DNA from: Acidimicrobiia bacterium
Lineage (GTDB): Bacteria > Actinomycetota > Acidimicrobiia > Acidimicrobiales > Aldehydirespiratoraceae
Direction of reading: 5' to 3'
NCBI GenBank assembly: GCA_022824605.1
Contig: JAJDZO010000121.1
Coordinates: forward strand, 1 to 6,049
DNA length: 6,049 nucleotides
The position numbers and the translations under genes are program-made. This document shows positions 1 through 6,049 of the stretch, piece by piece (position 1 is the first letter of the stretch; each line of letters starts with the position of its first letter). Below the pieces are notes generated by a model. The model was not told the DNA's origin and did no database searches. It saw only the letters and a list, made by a program, of their open reading frames with translations.

Positions 1-324
1 CGGAAGTCCGGGACGGGCCGGGTGGTCAACCTGGCCTCACTGTCGGCCAAGCGGGTCAAGGGCGACACCATGCCGGGCTATTCCATGACCAAGTACGCGG
101 TGCTGGCGCTGTCGCACGCGGTGCGCCAGGTCGGTTGGGACGACGGCATCCGGGTGAGCGCCATCTGCCCCGGACCGGTTGCCACCGACATGATCGACCC
201 CGACGACGAGACCATCACCCAACCCGGCGATGTGGCCGACCTGGTGTCCACCGTCATGGCCCTGCCCAACACCGCCTCAGTGTCAGAACTACTAATCACC
301 TGCCGCCCAGAACCCTGGGCCTAG
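1..324 (+). CDS. SDR family NAD(P)-dependent oxidoreductase, 5'-truncated by window edge
   Basis: This is the C-terminal part (107 codons, frame 1) of a short-chain dehydrogenase/reductase, a cytosolic NAD(P)H-dependent Rossmann-fold enzyme that interconverts alcohols and ketones or related groups. The glycine-rich cofactor motif lies outside the window. Visible in the fragment are the catalytic-serine strand (VVNLAS, Ser at about fragment residue 13), the YxxxK pair in YSMTK (Tyr27, Lys31) and the post-strand motif CPGPVATDM (residues 57-65), which contacts the nicotinamide side. The ending (LPNTASVSELLI...) resembles the usual C-terminus of this family, so the TAG at 322-324 looks natural. 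The ATG and GTG codons inside the fragment are not the true start, because the frame is open to base 1 and the family is about 230-260 residues long. It converges on the helicase with a 50 bp gap. The substrate cannot be predicted. Confidence 0.9.
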   Translation, partial: RKSGTGRVVNLASLSAKRVKGDTMPGYSMTKYAVLALSHAVRQVGWDDGIRVSAICPGPVATDMIDPDDETITQPGDVADLVSTVMALPNTASVSELLITCRPEPWA

Positions 325-374
325 CAGCCACAGAGCGACAGATTCGCTCACCAATCCGCTCGGCCTCTGAGGGG

Positions 375-1733
375 TCAGGTGCCTGCCTTGGCCGTTGGCC
401 GCTTGGCGGCAGGGGGCCGCGGGCGGCGGGTATTGCTCCGCCGGCGCCGGGAACGGTTATTGGCTCCCCCACGCTCGGGCTTGCGAGATCGCGGGTTGGC
501 ATCCGGGCGTCGCGGCCTGCCAGCGGCGCGTCGCGGCTGCGAATCGACTGCGGGTTGACGGGTTGGTTCGGAGCTCACTGCGGGCTTCGTGGACCGGCTC
601 GCGGCACCGTCGAGCGAGCGGAGAGCAACAAGATCCACATCGGTGAGCGGCTGCTGCAGGTCCAGTTCACGCTGCATTTGACGTAGTTCCTTCACCTGGC
701 CGGGCTGCACGAGCGAGACCACGATGCCGCCCCGGCCGGCCCGGGCGGTGCGCCCCGACCGGTGGAGGTAGGTCTTGTGGTCGTCGGGGAGGTCGTAGTG
801 GATCACGGCGCTCACGCCCTCGACATGGATGCCCCGGGCGGCGACATCCGTCGCGATCAGCGCTTCCACCCTGCCGGCTGCGAAGGCCTGAAGGGCCCGG
901 GTGCGCTGGTTCTGGCTCCGTCCCCCGTGGATGGCGGCGGCGCGGACCCCGATCCGCTCGAACCGGCGGGCCAGCCGGTCACAGCCGTGACGGGTCCGGC
1001 AGAACACGATCGCCGAGCCGGCAGCGGTGACCGCTTAGGCAGCGACCTCGGTGCGCTCGGTGCTCGACACGTTCCAGAACAAATGGTCGGCCGCCACGAC
1101 ATCGGGCGTCTCCTCACCGATCTCGTATCGCACGGGACGATGCTGGTAGTCGCGGGTGAGCGACGCCACATCGCCGTCGAGCGTGGCCGAGAACAGCATC
1201 GTCTGAGGGTTCGGCCCGGTCTGGTCGAGCAGGCGCCGCACGGCGGGGATGAATCCCATGTCGGCCATGCGGTCGGCCTCGTCGATGACGACCCTGTCAA
1301 CCGCGGACAGGCTCACCTCTCGGCGGTCGATCAGGTCCTCAAGGCGGCCGGGACAGGCCACTAGGACGTCGACGCCCTTGCGCAGCGACCTGAGTTGGGC
1401 GTCGTAGCCCACACCGCCGTAGACCACCGCGGTGCGGACGGCTCCGGCGAAGGACCGGATCTCGGTCATGATCTGCTCGGCGAGTTCGCGAGTCGGGGCC
1501 AGCACCAGCGCCCTGGGCTTGTGCGGTTGGGCCCGACCGACGTTGGCCACGATCGGAATCCCGAAGGCCAACGTCTTTCCCGACCCGGTGGGGGCCCGGC
1601 CGCAGATGTCGTGCCCAGCGAGGGCGTCGGCCAGTACGGCCGCCTGGATCTCGAACGGCTCGGTGATGCCACGCGACGCGAGGGCGCGGCCTATGTGATG
1701 GGGGACGCCCAACTGGGCGAAGGTGGGGGACAT
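375..1733 (-). pseudogene. DEAD-box RNA helicase (RhlE-like) interrupted by one in-frame TAA
   Basis: Reading from ATG 1733 to TGA 375 in a single frame gives 452 codons with one internal stop, TAA at 1037-1035 (codon 233). DEAD-box helicases are ATP-dependent enzymes that remodel RNA duplexes in ribosome assembly and mRNA decay. The first RecA domain has the Q motif (FEIQ, Gln30), motif I APTGSGKT (47-54), motif Ia PTRELAEQ (80-87), CPGR (127-130), motif II DEAD (151-154) and motif III SAT (182-184). After the stop the same frame continues with AVTAAGSAIVFCRTRHG (motif IV, about 234-250), motif V ATDVAARG (294-301) and motif VI HRSGRTARAG (324-333). A basic Arg/Pro/Lys-rich tail follows from about residue 360, as is common in RhlE-type proteins. 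No frameshift is present and all motifs are otherwise intact, so the stop is a recent nonsense change, a read error, or (less likely) a readthrough site. The next in-frame start, GTG 1007, would cut into the first strand of domain 2 and has no visible ribosome binding site. Confidence 0.85.
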
Positions 1734-1737
1734 GCTT

Positions 1738-1743
1738 CTCCTT
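1738..1743 (-). promoter_or_regulatory. Shine-Dalgarno AAGGAG deciding the helicase start
   Basis: On the minus strand AAGGAG ends 4 nt before the ATG at 1733-1731. The protein from this ATG begins MSPTFAQLGV, which leads directly into the Q-motif region as in other DEAD-box proteins. The frame stays open upstream to about 1790, but the extra 19 codons are Arg-rich, have no family counterpart that I recognise, and would contain this ribosome binding site, so I reject the longer start. Confidence 0.65.
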
Positions 1744-1812
1744 GCCCGCGTCACGCAGGCGAATAACAGGGTTCGGTTGCGCCCCCGCAATCAGGAGGCC
1801 TGGCGTGTGTCT

Positions 1813-1834
1813 CGGGTTTGGTTCACCAAGACCG
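1813..1834. repeat. Interrupted inverted repeat, possible operator
   Basis: The 22 bp sequence reads CGG-gt-TTGGT-tc-ACCAA-ga-CCG. The arms pair at 8 of 10 positions around a 2 bp centre. The centre is too short for a good RNA hairpin, so a protein-binding dyad is the more natural reading. It lies 80-101 bp upstream of the helicase start. One such dyad can easily occur by chance, and no regulator gene is adjacent. Confidence 0.25.
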
Positions 1835-1918
1835 GAAGAACCAGTGCCCGTCTGCGAACCCGCCAACCGAACGTCCCGGCTGGATATCCACAGGCTAAGG
1901 GCGCTTGCGCCGCGATCC

Positions 1919-3376
1919 TCAGGCGCCGCTCCAGAGGCCCTCACGCTCAAGGCCCGCCATGACCTCTTCGATGCCGGCCCGCAGCGTGTCTACCAGCCAG
2001 TCGATCTGATCGGTGGTCAGCACCAGGGGCGGTGACAGGACGTTGAAGCGTCCGATGGGGCGCACCAGCAGGCCACGAGCGTCGCAGGCGTCGGAGATGC
2101 GGCGACCGATCTCCACCTCCGGAGCGAACATCTCCTTGGTGGCCTTGTCGGCCACATTCTCGACGCACATCATGAAGCACTTGCCCCTCACGTCGCCCAC
2201 GATGGGCAGGTCGCTGAGGCTTCCCAAACGCTCCTCCAGGTAAGGGCCGGCGGCACGCACATGGCCGCAGAGGTCCTCACGCTCGAAGATCTCGATGTTG
2301 GCCAGCGCAGCCGCGCACGACACCGGATGACCGGTGTAGGTGTAGCCGTGGGCAAACTCCGCGCCGGGCGCCTGCGGCACCGAGATCACCTCGTAGATCT
2401 CGTCGGACAGCAACGTGGCCGACAGCGGCGCGTACCCCGACGTGAGCCCCTTGGCCGAGTTGATGATGTCGGGCTGGATGTCGAACACGTCCTTGCTGGC
2501 AAAGAAGTGCCCGAGCCGGCCGAAGGCGGTGACCACCTCGTCGGACACGTAGAGGATGCCGAACTCGCGGCAGGCCTCCCGCATCCTGGGCAGGTAGCCG
2601 GGCGGGGGCACCAGCACGCCGCCGGCCCCCATGATCGGCTCAGCGAAGAAGGCGGCCACGTTGTCCGCTCCGAGTTCTTCGACCTTGGCACGGAACTCGT
2701 CGACGAGGTGATCGGTGTACTCCTCCGGGGTCATGGCCTCGGATCGTCGGTAGAGGTCTGGGCCCTCCACCCGGGCGATGAGCGGCTCGCCGATGATGTC
2801 GAAACCGATGTGGTCGTAGGCCACGCCGGTGAGCGACATGGCCATGTAACTGGAGCCGTGGTAGCCGTTCACCCTGGTGATGATCGTCTTCTTGTCGGGC
2901 ATGCCGAGACGGTTGAAGTAGAAGTGGATGATCCGAACGGCGGTGTCGTTGGCGTCCGATCCCGACAGCCCGAAGAACACATGGTTGAGGTTGCCCGGCG
3001 CCAGCGAGGTCAGCTTGTGGGCCAGGGTGGCGCCCGGCACCGAGGTGGTGTTGGTGAACGGCGAGTAATACGCCAGCTTGCGGGCCTGGGCGGCCATGGC
3101 ATCGGCGATCTCGGCTCGGCCGTAGCCGGCGTTGACGCACCACAGCCCGCCCTGAGCGTCGAGGTAGCGCTTGCCGTCGGAGTCGTAGACGTAGGCGCCC
3201 TCCGACTCGGCCATCACCAGCGCACCCTCCTGGCGCCACACCGCGAAGTCGGTGAACGGGTGGATGAAGTGGTCGACGTCCTTGCGCCACAGTTCCGCGG
3301 TGTCGTAGGCGTCGAAGCGGCTCGGCGCGGACTGCACCACCGCGGGCACGTCGCTGTCGAACACAGTCTCGGTCAT
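1919..3376 (-). CDS. Class III PLP-dependent aminotransferase (omega-transaminase type)
   Basis: This 485-residue protein is full length for fold-type I class III aminotransferases, which move an amino group from an amine or omega-amino acid to a keto acid such as pyruvate in the cytosol. Recognisable elements are the N-terminal substrate-side motif GGLWCVNAGYGR (76-87), the phosphate-binding SGSDAND (138-144), GYHGSSY (171-177) stacking over PLP, AEPIMGAGG (245-253), Asp279 of SDEVVTAFGRLG binding the pyridine nitrogen, the Schiff-base Lys309 in INSAKGLTSGYAPLSA, and the TYTGHP loop (346-351) that closes the partner subunit's site. The LWCVN and AKGLTSGYAPLSA patterns resemble putrescine/beta-alanine:pyruvate aminotransferases (SpuC-like). 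That sub-assignment is inference and the amine donor is unknown. The start is ATG 3376, with GGAG (3387-3384) 7 nt upstream. The gene lies 70 bp after the LLM oxidoreductase on the same strand, probably in its operon. Confidence 0.93.
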   Translation of the reverse strand: MTETVFDSDVPAVVQSAPSRFDAYDTAELWRKDVDHFIHPFTDFAVWRQEGALVMAESEGAYVYDSDGKRYLDAQGGLWCVNAGYGRAEIADAMAAQARKLAYYSPFTNTTSVPGATLAHKLTSLAPGNLNHVFFGLSGSDANDTAVRIIHFYFNRLGMPDKKTIITRVNGYHGSSYMAMSLTGVAYDHIGFDIIGEPLIARVEGPDLYRRSEAMTPEEYTDHLVDEFRAKVEELGADNVAAFFAEPIMGAGGVLVPPPGYLPRMREACREFGILYVSDEVVTAFGRLGHFFASKDVFDIQPDIINSAKGLTSGYAPLSATLLSDEIYEVISVPQAPGAEFAHGYTYTGHPVSCAAALANIEIFEREDLCGHVRAAGPYLEERLGSLSDLPIVGDVRGKCFMMCVENVADKATKEMFAPEVEIGRRISDACDARGLLVRPIGRFNVLSPPLVLTTDQIDWLVDTLRAGIEEVMAGLEREGLWSGA

Positions 3377-3446
3377 TGATCTTCTCCCGGGCCGTCAAGT
3401 ACCCGCCGGACGCTAGCGCGACGACGGCCGCCGAGGCCCGCCGGCG

Positions 3447-4379
3447 TCAGAGGGCAGCCACCACCTCGGACATGAACCGTTCGACGATCTCGACGGTCTG
3501 GCTGGACTCAAGGTTGAAGTCGGGGATGTTCAGTTCGTCGGTGCCGGACTCGGCGTAGTCGGCGACCTGCTCGACCAGCTGCGCCGGCGTACCGATCAGG
3601 CGGGGCGGCCACGGCCCGGACTGCTCCGCCCTTAAGCGATCAGCCTGCGCGTCGGAGTCGCACAGCCACAGCTCGGCCGCGGCGGAGCGTGCGATCGTGG
3701 CCGGGTCACGGCCCGCGGCTTCACACAACCGATCGATCAGGGAGTTGAAATAGCGCATGTCGGCGGGGGTGCACCAGCCGTTCCATTCATGACCCCAGCG
3801 CACCATCGTCGGGATCGTGCGGCGCTTACCCCGCCCGCCGATCATGATCGGCAGCGGATCCTGTAGAGGCTTGGGCACCAGCGGCGCGCCCTGCAGCCGG
3901 TAGTGGGCACCGTCGAAGTCGGTGCGCTCGTCGGCGAACAGTCCGCTGATGACTTCGCAAGCCTCATCGAGCATGTCGGCGCGGTCCCGCACACTGCCGA
4001 ATGGGATGCCGTAGCGGCGGTGCTCGTTCTCCTGCCAACCGGCGCCGAGGCCGAGCACCAGCCGGCCGCCGCTGATGTGGTCGACGGTGGCTGCCTGCTT
4101 GGCCAGCACGGCAGGATGGCGGTAGGTGTTGCCGGTGACCATCGCGCCGATGCGCACCCGGGGCACGGCCGCGGCCAGGGCGCCCAGCAGCGTCCAGCAC
4201 TCGTGGTTGGGCAGCAGTTCGGGATCGACGCCGTGCGGCTCGTGGCCGTAGCCCCCGGCGGGCGGCATGAAATGATCGGGAAGCCACAGGCCGTCCCAGC
4301 CGCTGGCCTCCGCAGTCCGGCCGAGCGCCAGAATGTGCTCGGTGTCGTTGCCGCTCGACGGCCAGAACCCGAATCGCAT
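3447..4379 (-). CDS. LLM class oxidoreductase, probably F420-dependent
   Basis: This 310-residue protein has the luciferase-like monooxygenase TIM-barrel fold. The family uses reduced flavin or coenzyme F420 to oxidise or reduce small organic substrates in the cytosol. The sequence shows the N-terminal strand MRFGFWPSSG, the strand-2 motif SGWDGLWLPDHF (26-37), the signature stretch RHPAVLAKQAATVDHISGGR (87-106) running into LVLGLGAGW, and PLPIMIGGRGKR (175-186), which binds the cofactor phosphate. The length and the RLVLGLGAGW form match the F420-type actinobacterial members better than the two-component FMN monooxygenases, but cofactor choice cannot be proved from sequence alone. ATG 4379 is preceded by AGGAAG (4392-4387) with a 7 nt spacer. 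The stop of the VOC fragment is only 18 bp upstream and the aminotransferase follows 70 bp downstream, suggesting a shared transcript. The substrate is unknown; a step in amine or amino-acid breakdown is only suggested by the neighbour. Confidence 0.9.
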   Translation of the reverse strand: MRFGFWPSSGNDTEHILALGRTAEASGWDGLWLPDHFMPPAGGYGHEPHGVDPELLPNHECWTLLGALAAAVPRVRIGAMVTGNTYRHPAVLAKQAATVDHISGGRLVLGLGAGWQENEHRRYGIPFGSVRDRADMLDEACEVISGLFADERTDFDGAHYRLQGAPLVPKPLQDPLPIMIGGRGKRRTIPTMVRWGHEWNGWCTPADMRYFNSLIDRLCEAAGRDPATIARSAAAELWLCDSDAQADRLRAEQSGPWPPRLIGTPAQLVEQVADYAESGTDELNIPDFNLESSQTVEIVERFMSEVVAAL

Positions 4380-4397
4380 AGCTCGACTTCCTGGCCG

Positions 4398-4523
4398 CTA
4401 CTGGGGGGTGACTATCAAGGTCTCGCCGAAGGACCGCTCGACCTCCAGACCCATCACGTCGGTGAAGAACCCCACAGTGGCGTCGTAGTCATTGGCGACG
4501 AAGACGACTCTGAACTCTGCCAT
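4398..4523 (-). CDS. Truncated VOC/glyoxalase-like ORF, 41 codons
   Basis: From ATG 4523 to TAG 4398 the frame encodes 41 residues, starting MAEFRVVFVANDYDATVGFF and continuing TDVMGLEVERSFG before the short end ETLIVTPQ. The first ~33 residues look like the opening beta-alpha-beta unit of vicinal-oxygen-chelate (glyoxalase/bleomycin-resistance) proteins: a strand, the D-Y-x-A-T-V-x-F-F helix, then GLEVERS. Complete VOC proteins of this type are about 110-130 residues, so most of the fold, including the later metal ligands, is missing. It is either a remnant left by an internal deletion or a short leader-like ORF; I favour the remnant. A TAGGGT box lies 6 bp before the ATG and there is no clear Shine-Dalgarno, so translation may be leaderless. 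It stops 18 bp before the LLM oxidoreductase and would be the first cistron of that operon. Confidence 0.6.
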   Translation of the reverse strand: MAEFRVVFVANDYDATVGFFTDVMGLEVERSFGETLIVTPQ

Positions 4524-4529
4524 GGCCCG

Positions 4530-4535
4530 ACCCTA
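4530..4535 (-). promoter_or_regulatory. Candidate -10 box TAGGGT, leaderless start of the VOC-LLM-aminotransferase operon
   Basis: On the minus strand TAGGGT (TANNNT pattern) is followed by 6 nt (CGGGCC) and the ATG at 4523. Transcription starting about 7 nt downstream of the box would begin at the ATG itself. Leaderless mRNAs with a -10 at this distance are common in actinobacteria. No good -35 is visible, and the extra G/C in the box makes this a weak match on its own. Confidence 0.35.
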
Positions 4536-4568
4536 CCGCTCTGGGATCATCAGGCTCGCCTCGCTCAG

Positions 4569-4574
4569 TAACTT
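4569..4574 (+). promoter_or_regulatory. Candidate -10 box TAACTT, leaderless start of the transporter gene
   Basis: TAACTT (TANNNT) is followed by 6 nt (GGCTTC) and the GTG at 4581, so the expected transcription start coincides with the start codon. The box also overlaps an in-frame TAA (4569-4571), so the transporter frame cannot extend further upstream and GTG 4581 is the earliest possible start. No Shine-Dalgarno precedes this GTG, which fits a leaderless transcript. No convincing -35 is seen. Confidence 0.45.
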
Positions 4575-4580
4575 GGCTTC

Positions 4581-5861
4581 GTGGAGACGGCGAAAGCAAG
4601 CAGAGGCCTGCTGAGCTCGGAGGACTGGATCTCGGTCTGGGTGGGTGCCGCCATCATCGCCCTCGTCGTGGCCGGCGTGCGACCGCGAGAGGCCGGCCTG
4701 TCCTGCAACGACGGCGTCGGCGGTCTGTTCTCCGGCGGCAATCTGGCGACGATGCTGGGGGTCGGAGCCGGGCTGCTGGTGCTGTGCCTCATCGGAGTGC
4801 GGCTCATGGACGGTTCGGCCCGCGGTTTCGCTGCGGGCTTCGCCGGGCTGTTCGTGCTGGCCTGGGCGGCGCGAGCTGTGTCCTGCGACTCCGCCCTGAG
4901 CGACCGCGGCGTCAACTACGCGATCACCGCGCTGGTGCTGGGGCTGTTCACCTCCAACGTGATCGGAGTGCCGGGCTGGCTACGCGCCGCGATGCGCACC
5001 GAGTACTACATCAAGGCCGGGCTGGTGATCCTGGGATCGAGCGTGCTGTTCGGGCGGGTGCTGGAGGCCGGAATGTACGGCATGGCGCAGGCCGCCGCGG
5101 TTATCGCAGTGATCTGGTACCTGTGCTTCTGGATCGCCCGCAGGCTGCGGGTGGACGAGGAGTTCTCGGCCATGATGGCCACTGCGGTGTCGATCTGCGG
5201 GGTGTCGGCCGCCATCGCGGCCTGCGGTGCCATCGCCGGCGACCGCCGCAAGCTCTCCTACGTGACATCGCTGGTGCTGGTGGTGGCCGCTCCGATGATG
5301 ATCCTGATGCCCCTGGCGGTGGACTGGCTCGGGCTCTCCGACATCGTCGGCGGGGCCTGGATCGGCGGCACCATCGACACGACCGGAGCGGTGGTGGTGG
5401 CGGGCGAGAGCATCGGCGACTCGGCCACCAACGCGGCCACCATCGTGAAGCTCTCACAGAACGCCCTGCTGGGCGTGGCCGCCTTCGGCCTGTCGGTGTG
5501 GTGGACGGTGCGGGGCGGCGCCTCGGGGGCGGACACGCCCGAGGTGTCGGCCGCGGTGATCTGGGAGCGCTTCCCGAAGTTCGTGCTCGGCTTCCTGGCG
5601 ACCTCGCTGTTGTTCTCCTTCGTGCTCAGCGACGGACTCGTGGACGCCACTGCCGACGTGGTCAAAGGCTTGAGGACGTGGCTGTTCGCGCTGGCCTTCG
5701 TGTGCATCGGCCTGGAGACCCGGCTGCGGGACCTGCTGACCATGCAGGGTGGCCGGCCCGCCGTCGCCTTCGTGGTCGCGCAGGCCGCCAACGTGGCGTG
5801 GACGCTACTGCTGTCCTGGCTGCTGTTCGGCGGTTCGATCTTCGCCGTGCCCGACCTGTAG
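4581..5861 (+). CDS. YeiH/UPF0324-type membrane protein, putative sulfate exporter family transporter
   Basis: This 426-residue inner-membrane protein belongs to the YeiH-like family (Cons_hypoth698), annotated as putative sulfate exporters; the function is poorly tested. About 11-12 hydrophobic segments can be drawn, roughly at residues 18-33, 54-74, 83-99, 112-134, 144-158, 165-187, 200-219, 228-249, 293-310, 334-350, 366-380 and 394-417. Family hallmarks are YYIKAGLVILGSSVLFG (142-158), ICGVSAAIAACGAIAG (205-220), GGTIDTTGAVVVAGE (262-276) with its D-T-T-G core, ATIVKLSQNALLG (286-298) and FPKFVLGFL (331-339). The N-terminus carries SSEDWISVWVG, usual for the longer actinobacterial members, which supports GTG 4581 over the internal GTG 4641. 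It is divergent from the VOC-LLM-aminotransferase cluster across 57 bp. The LysR-type regulator that often accompanies YeiH is not present here. No terminator with a T-run is seen after the TAG. Confidence 0.88.
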   Translation: METAKASRGLLSSEDWISVWVGAAIIALVVAGVRPREAGLSCNDGVGGLFSGGNLATMLGVGAGLLVLCLIGVRLMDGSARGFAAGFAGLFVLAWAARAVSCDSALSDRGVNYAITALVLGLFTSNVIGVPGWLRAAMRTEYYIKAGLVILGSSVLFGRVLEAGMYGMAQAAAVIAVIWYLCFWIARRLRVDEEFSAMMATAVSICGVSAAIAACGAIAGDRRKLSYVTSLVLVVAAPMMILMPLAVDWLGLSDIVGGAWIGGTIDTTGAVVVAGESIGDSATNAATIVKLSQNALLGVAAFGLSVWWTVRGGASGADTPEVSAAVIWERFPKFVLGFLATSLLFSFVLSDGLVDATADVVKGLRTWLFALAFVCIGLETRLRDLLTMQGGRPAVAFVVAQAANVAWTLLLSWLLFGGSIFAVPDL

Positions 5862-5924
5862 CGGGCCCAGGCCGCCGGTCGTCCTCCACAGGCCAGTCTG
5901 TCGGATCGCCTAGTGCTCTGTCCA

Positions 5925-5934
5925 CAAACGTTTG
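5925..5934. repeat. 10 bp perfect palindrome CAAACGTTTG
   Basis: CAAACGTTTG is a perfect dyad in an A/T-richer pocket of an otherwise G/C-rich region, between the transporter stop and the possible ORF end at the right edge. The flanking bases (A and C) do not extend it. It could be an operator half or part of a mobile-element end (the neighbouring run is GTGCTCTGTCCA), but a second copy would be needed to tell and the window stops at 6049. Confidence 0.3.
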
Positions 5935-5959
5935 CGCGCGTGGTGGGTGTGGTTGGGTT

Positions 5960-6049
5960 TCATGCTGCTTGTGCGGCTGGGATGCCCCATCGGCGTCCTC
6001 GCTGGGAGCGGACTCGGGCGCGTTCGCGGCGTTGCGCGGCGAGCAGGTC
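5960..6049 (-). CDS. Possible 3' end of an unrecognised ORF cut by the right edge
   Basis: Reading inward from the edge, 29 codons run to a TGA at 5962-5960. The peptide is basic (LLAAQRRERARVRSQRGRRW, then GIPAAQAA), resembling a charged C-terminal tail such as those on transposases or nucleic-acid-binding proteins. I do not recognise a family, and about a third of the third-position bases are A, which is weaker coding bias than in the other genes. The plus strand is also open here (from ATG 5962), so strand choice is uncertain. The remaining sequence between the transporter stop and this ORF (5862-5959) shows no gene. Confidence 0.25.
   Translation of the reverse strand, partial: DLLAAQRRERARVRSQRGRRWGIPAAQAA

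Larger units (their letters stand above)
1734..1918. other. Intergenic gap upstream of helicase, no gene seen
   Basis: This 185 bp gap separates the aminotransferase stop from the helicase start, both on the minus strand. I see no ORF with family signal and no tRNA. It holds the helicase ribosome binding site, a dyad at 1813-1834 (listed separately) and a small GC hairpin at 1900-1911 (GGCGC-tt-GCGCC) just past the aminotransferase stop. That hairpin has no T-run, so it is a poor intrinsic terminator. A weak minus-strand promoter candidate is TTGCGG (1790-1785) and TTATTC (1766-1761), 18 bp apart. It matches the consensus poorly and is only a suggestion. Confidence 0.4.

Noticed and set aside
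135..686. 183-codon plus-strand ORF overlapping the SDR end and the helicase tail
   Set aside because: The translation is Arg/Pro/His-rich and low in complexity, out of frame with the SDR and antisense to the helicase tail. It has no recognisable domain.
1005..1007. GTG as a genuine separate start for the second helicase half
   Set aside because: No Shine-Dalgarno is present upstream, and starting here would remove the residues leading into the motif IV strand.
1900..1911. GGCGC-tt-GCGCC hairpin after the aminotransferase stop as a terminator
   Set aside because: The stem is 5 bp with a 2-nt loop and there is no T-run on the minus strand, so it does not meet the form of an intrinsic terminator.
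1339..1950. 203-codon minus-strand ORF spanning the helicase start and the gap
   Set aside because: It is a shifted-frame copy of the helicase N-terminus, which carries the real motifs in another frame. The part in the gap has no family signal.
2261..3379. 372-codon plus-strand ORF opposite the aminotransferase
   Set aside because: It is rich in G, V, H and R with no domain motif and lies wholly antisense to a full-length aminotransferase with all its catalytic residues. Long antisense frames are expected in high-GC coding DNA.
3903..4571. 222-codon plus-strand ORF opposite the LLM oxidoreductase
   Set aside because: It is antisense to both the LLM gene and the VOC fragment, and its composition is typical of a shadow frame.
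5258..5791. 177-codon minus-strand ORF opposite the transporter
   Set aside because: It is antisense to conserved YeiH-family segments, including the D-T-T-G core. Its Ser/Thr/Pro-rich translation looks like a reverse read of hydrophobic codons.
1..6049. CRISPR array, tRNA/rRNA gene, riboswitch or toxin-antitoxin pair
   Set aside because: No regularly spaced repeats, no tRNA-like T-loop/acceptor arrangement and no small two-gene module with known toxin motifs were found by eye on either strand.

Overview
The window is G+C-rich throughout, with strong G/C third-position bias and an F420-type luciferase-like oxidoreductase. This points to a high-GC actinobacterium, possibly from the Acidimicrobiia/Mycobacteriales side. 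That assignment is an inference from base composition and family distribution, because no rRNA or other marker gene is present.

Layout, left to right. Positions 1-324 (+) hold the C-terminal half of a short-chain dehydrogenase/reductase that runs in from the left edge. Facing it after a 50 bp gap is a DEAD-box RNA helicase of the RhlE-like type on the minus strand (1733 down to 375). Every helicase motif is present, but a single in-frame TAA (1035-1037) separates the two RecA domains. A 185 bp gap follows. Next comes a minus-strand cluster read from right to left: a 41-codon VOC/glyoxalase-like fragment (4523-4398), an LLM-class (F420-type) oxidoreductase (4379-3447) and a PLP-dependent class III omega-aminotransferase (3376-1919). 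The spacings of 18 and 70 bp and the Shine-Dalgarno sequences before the second and third genes suggest one transcript. Divergent from it, on the plus strand (4581-5861), is a YeiH/UPF0324-type membrane protein of the putative sulfate exporter family. The last ~190 bp contain a short palindrome and the possible 3' end of another minus-strand ORF cut by the right edge.

How the genes may work together. The aminotransferase and the LLM oxidoreductase could serve one catabolic route: deamination of an amine or amino acid, and an F420- or flavin-linked oxidation. No substrate can be read from the sequence. The 57 bp region between the VOC fragment and the transporter has a TANNNT box exactly 6 bp before each divergent start codon and no clear Shine-Dalgarno on either side, which is the arrangement expected for two leaderless transcripts. 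Apart from the interrupted helicase, the truncated VOC ORF and this promoter pair, the window looks like ordinary chromosomal metabolism. I found no convincing new defence, mobile or RNA-based system.
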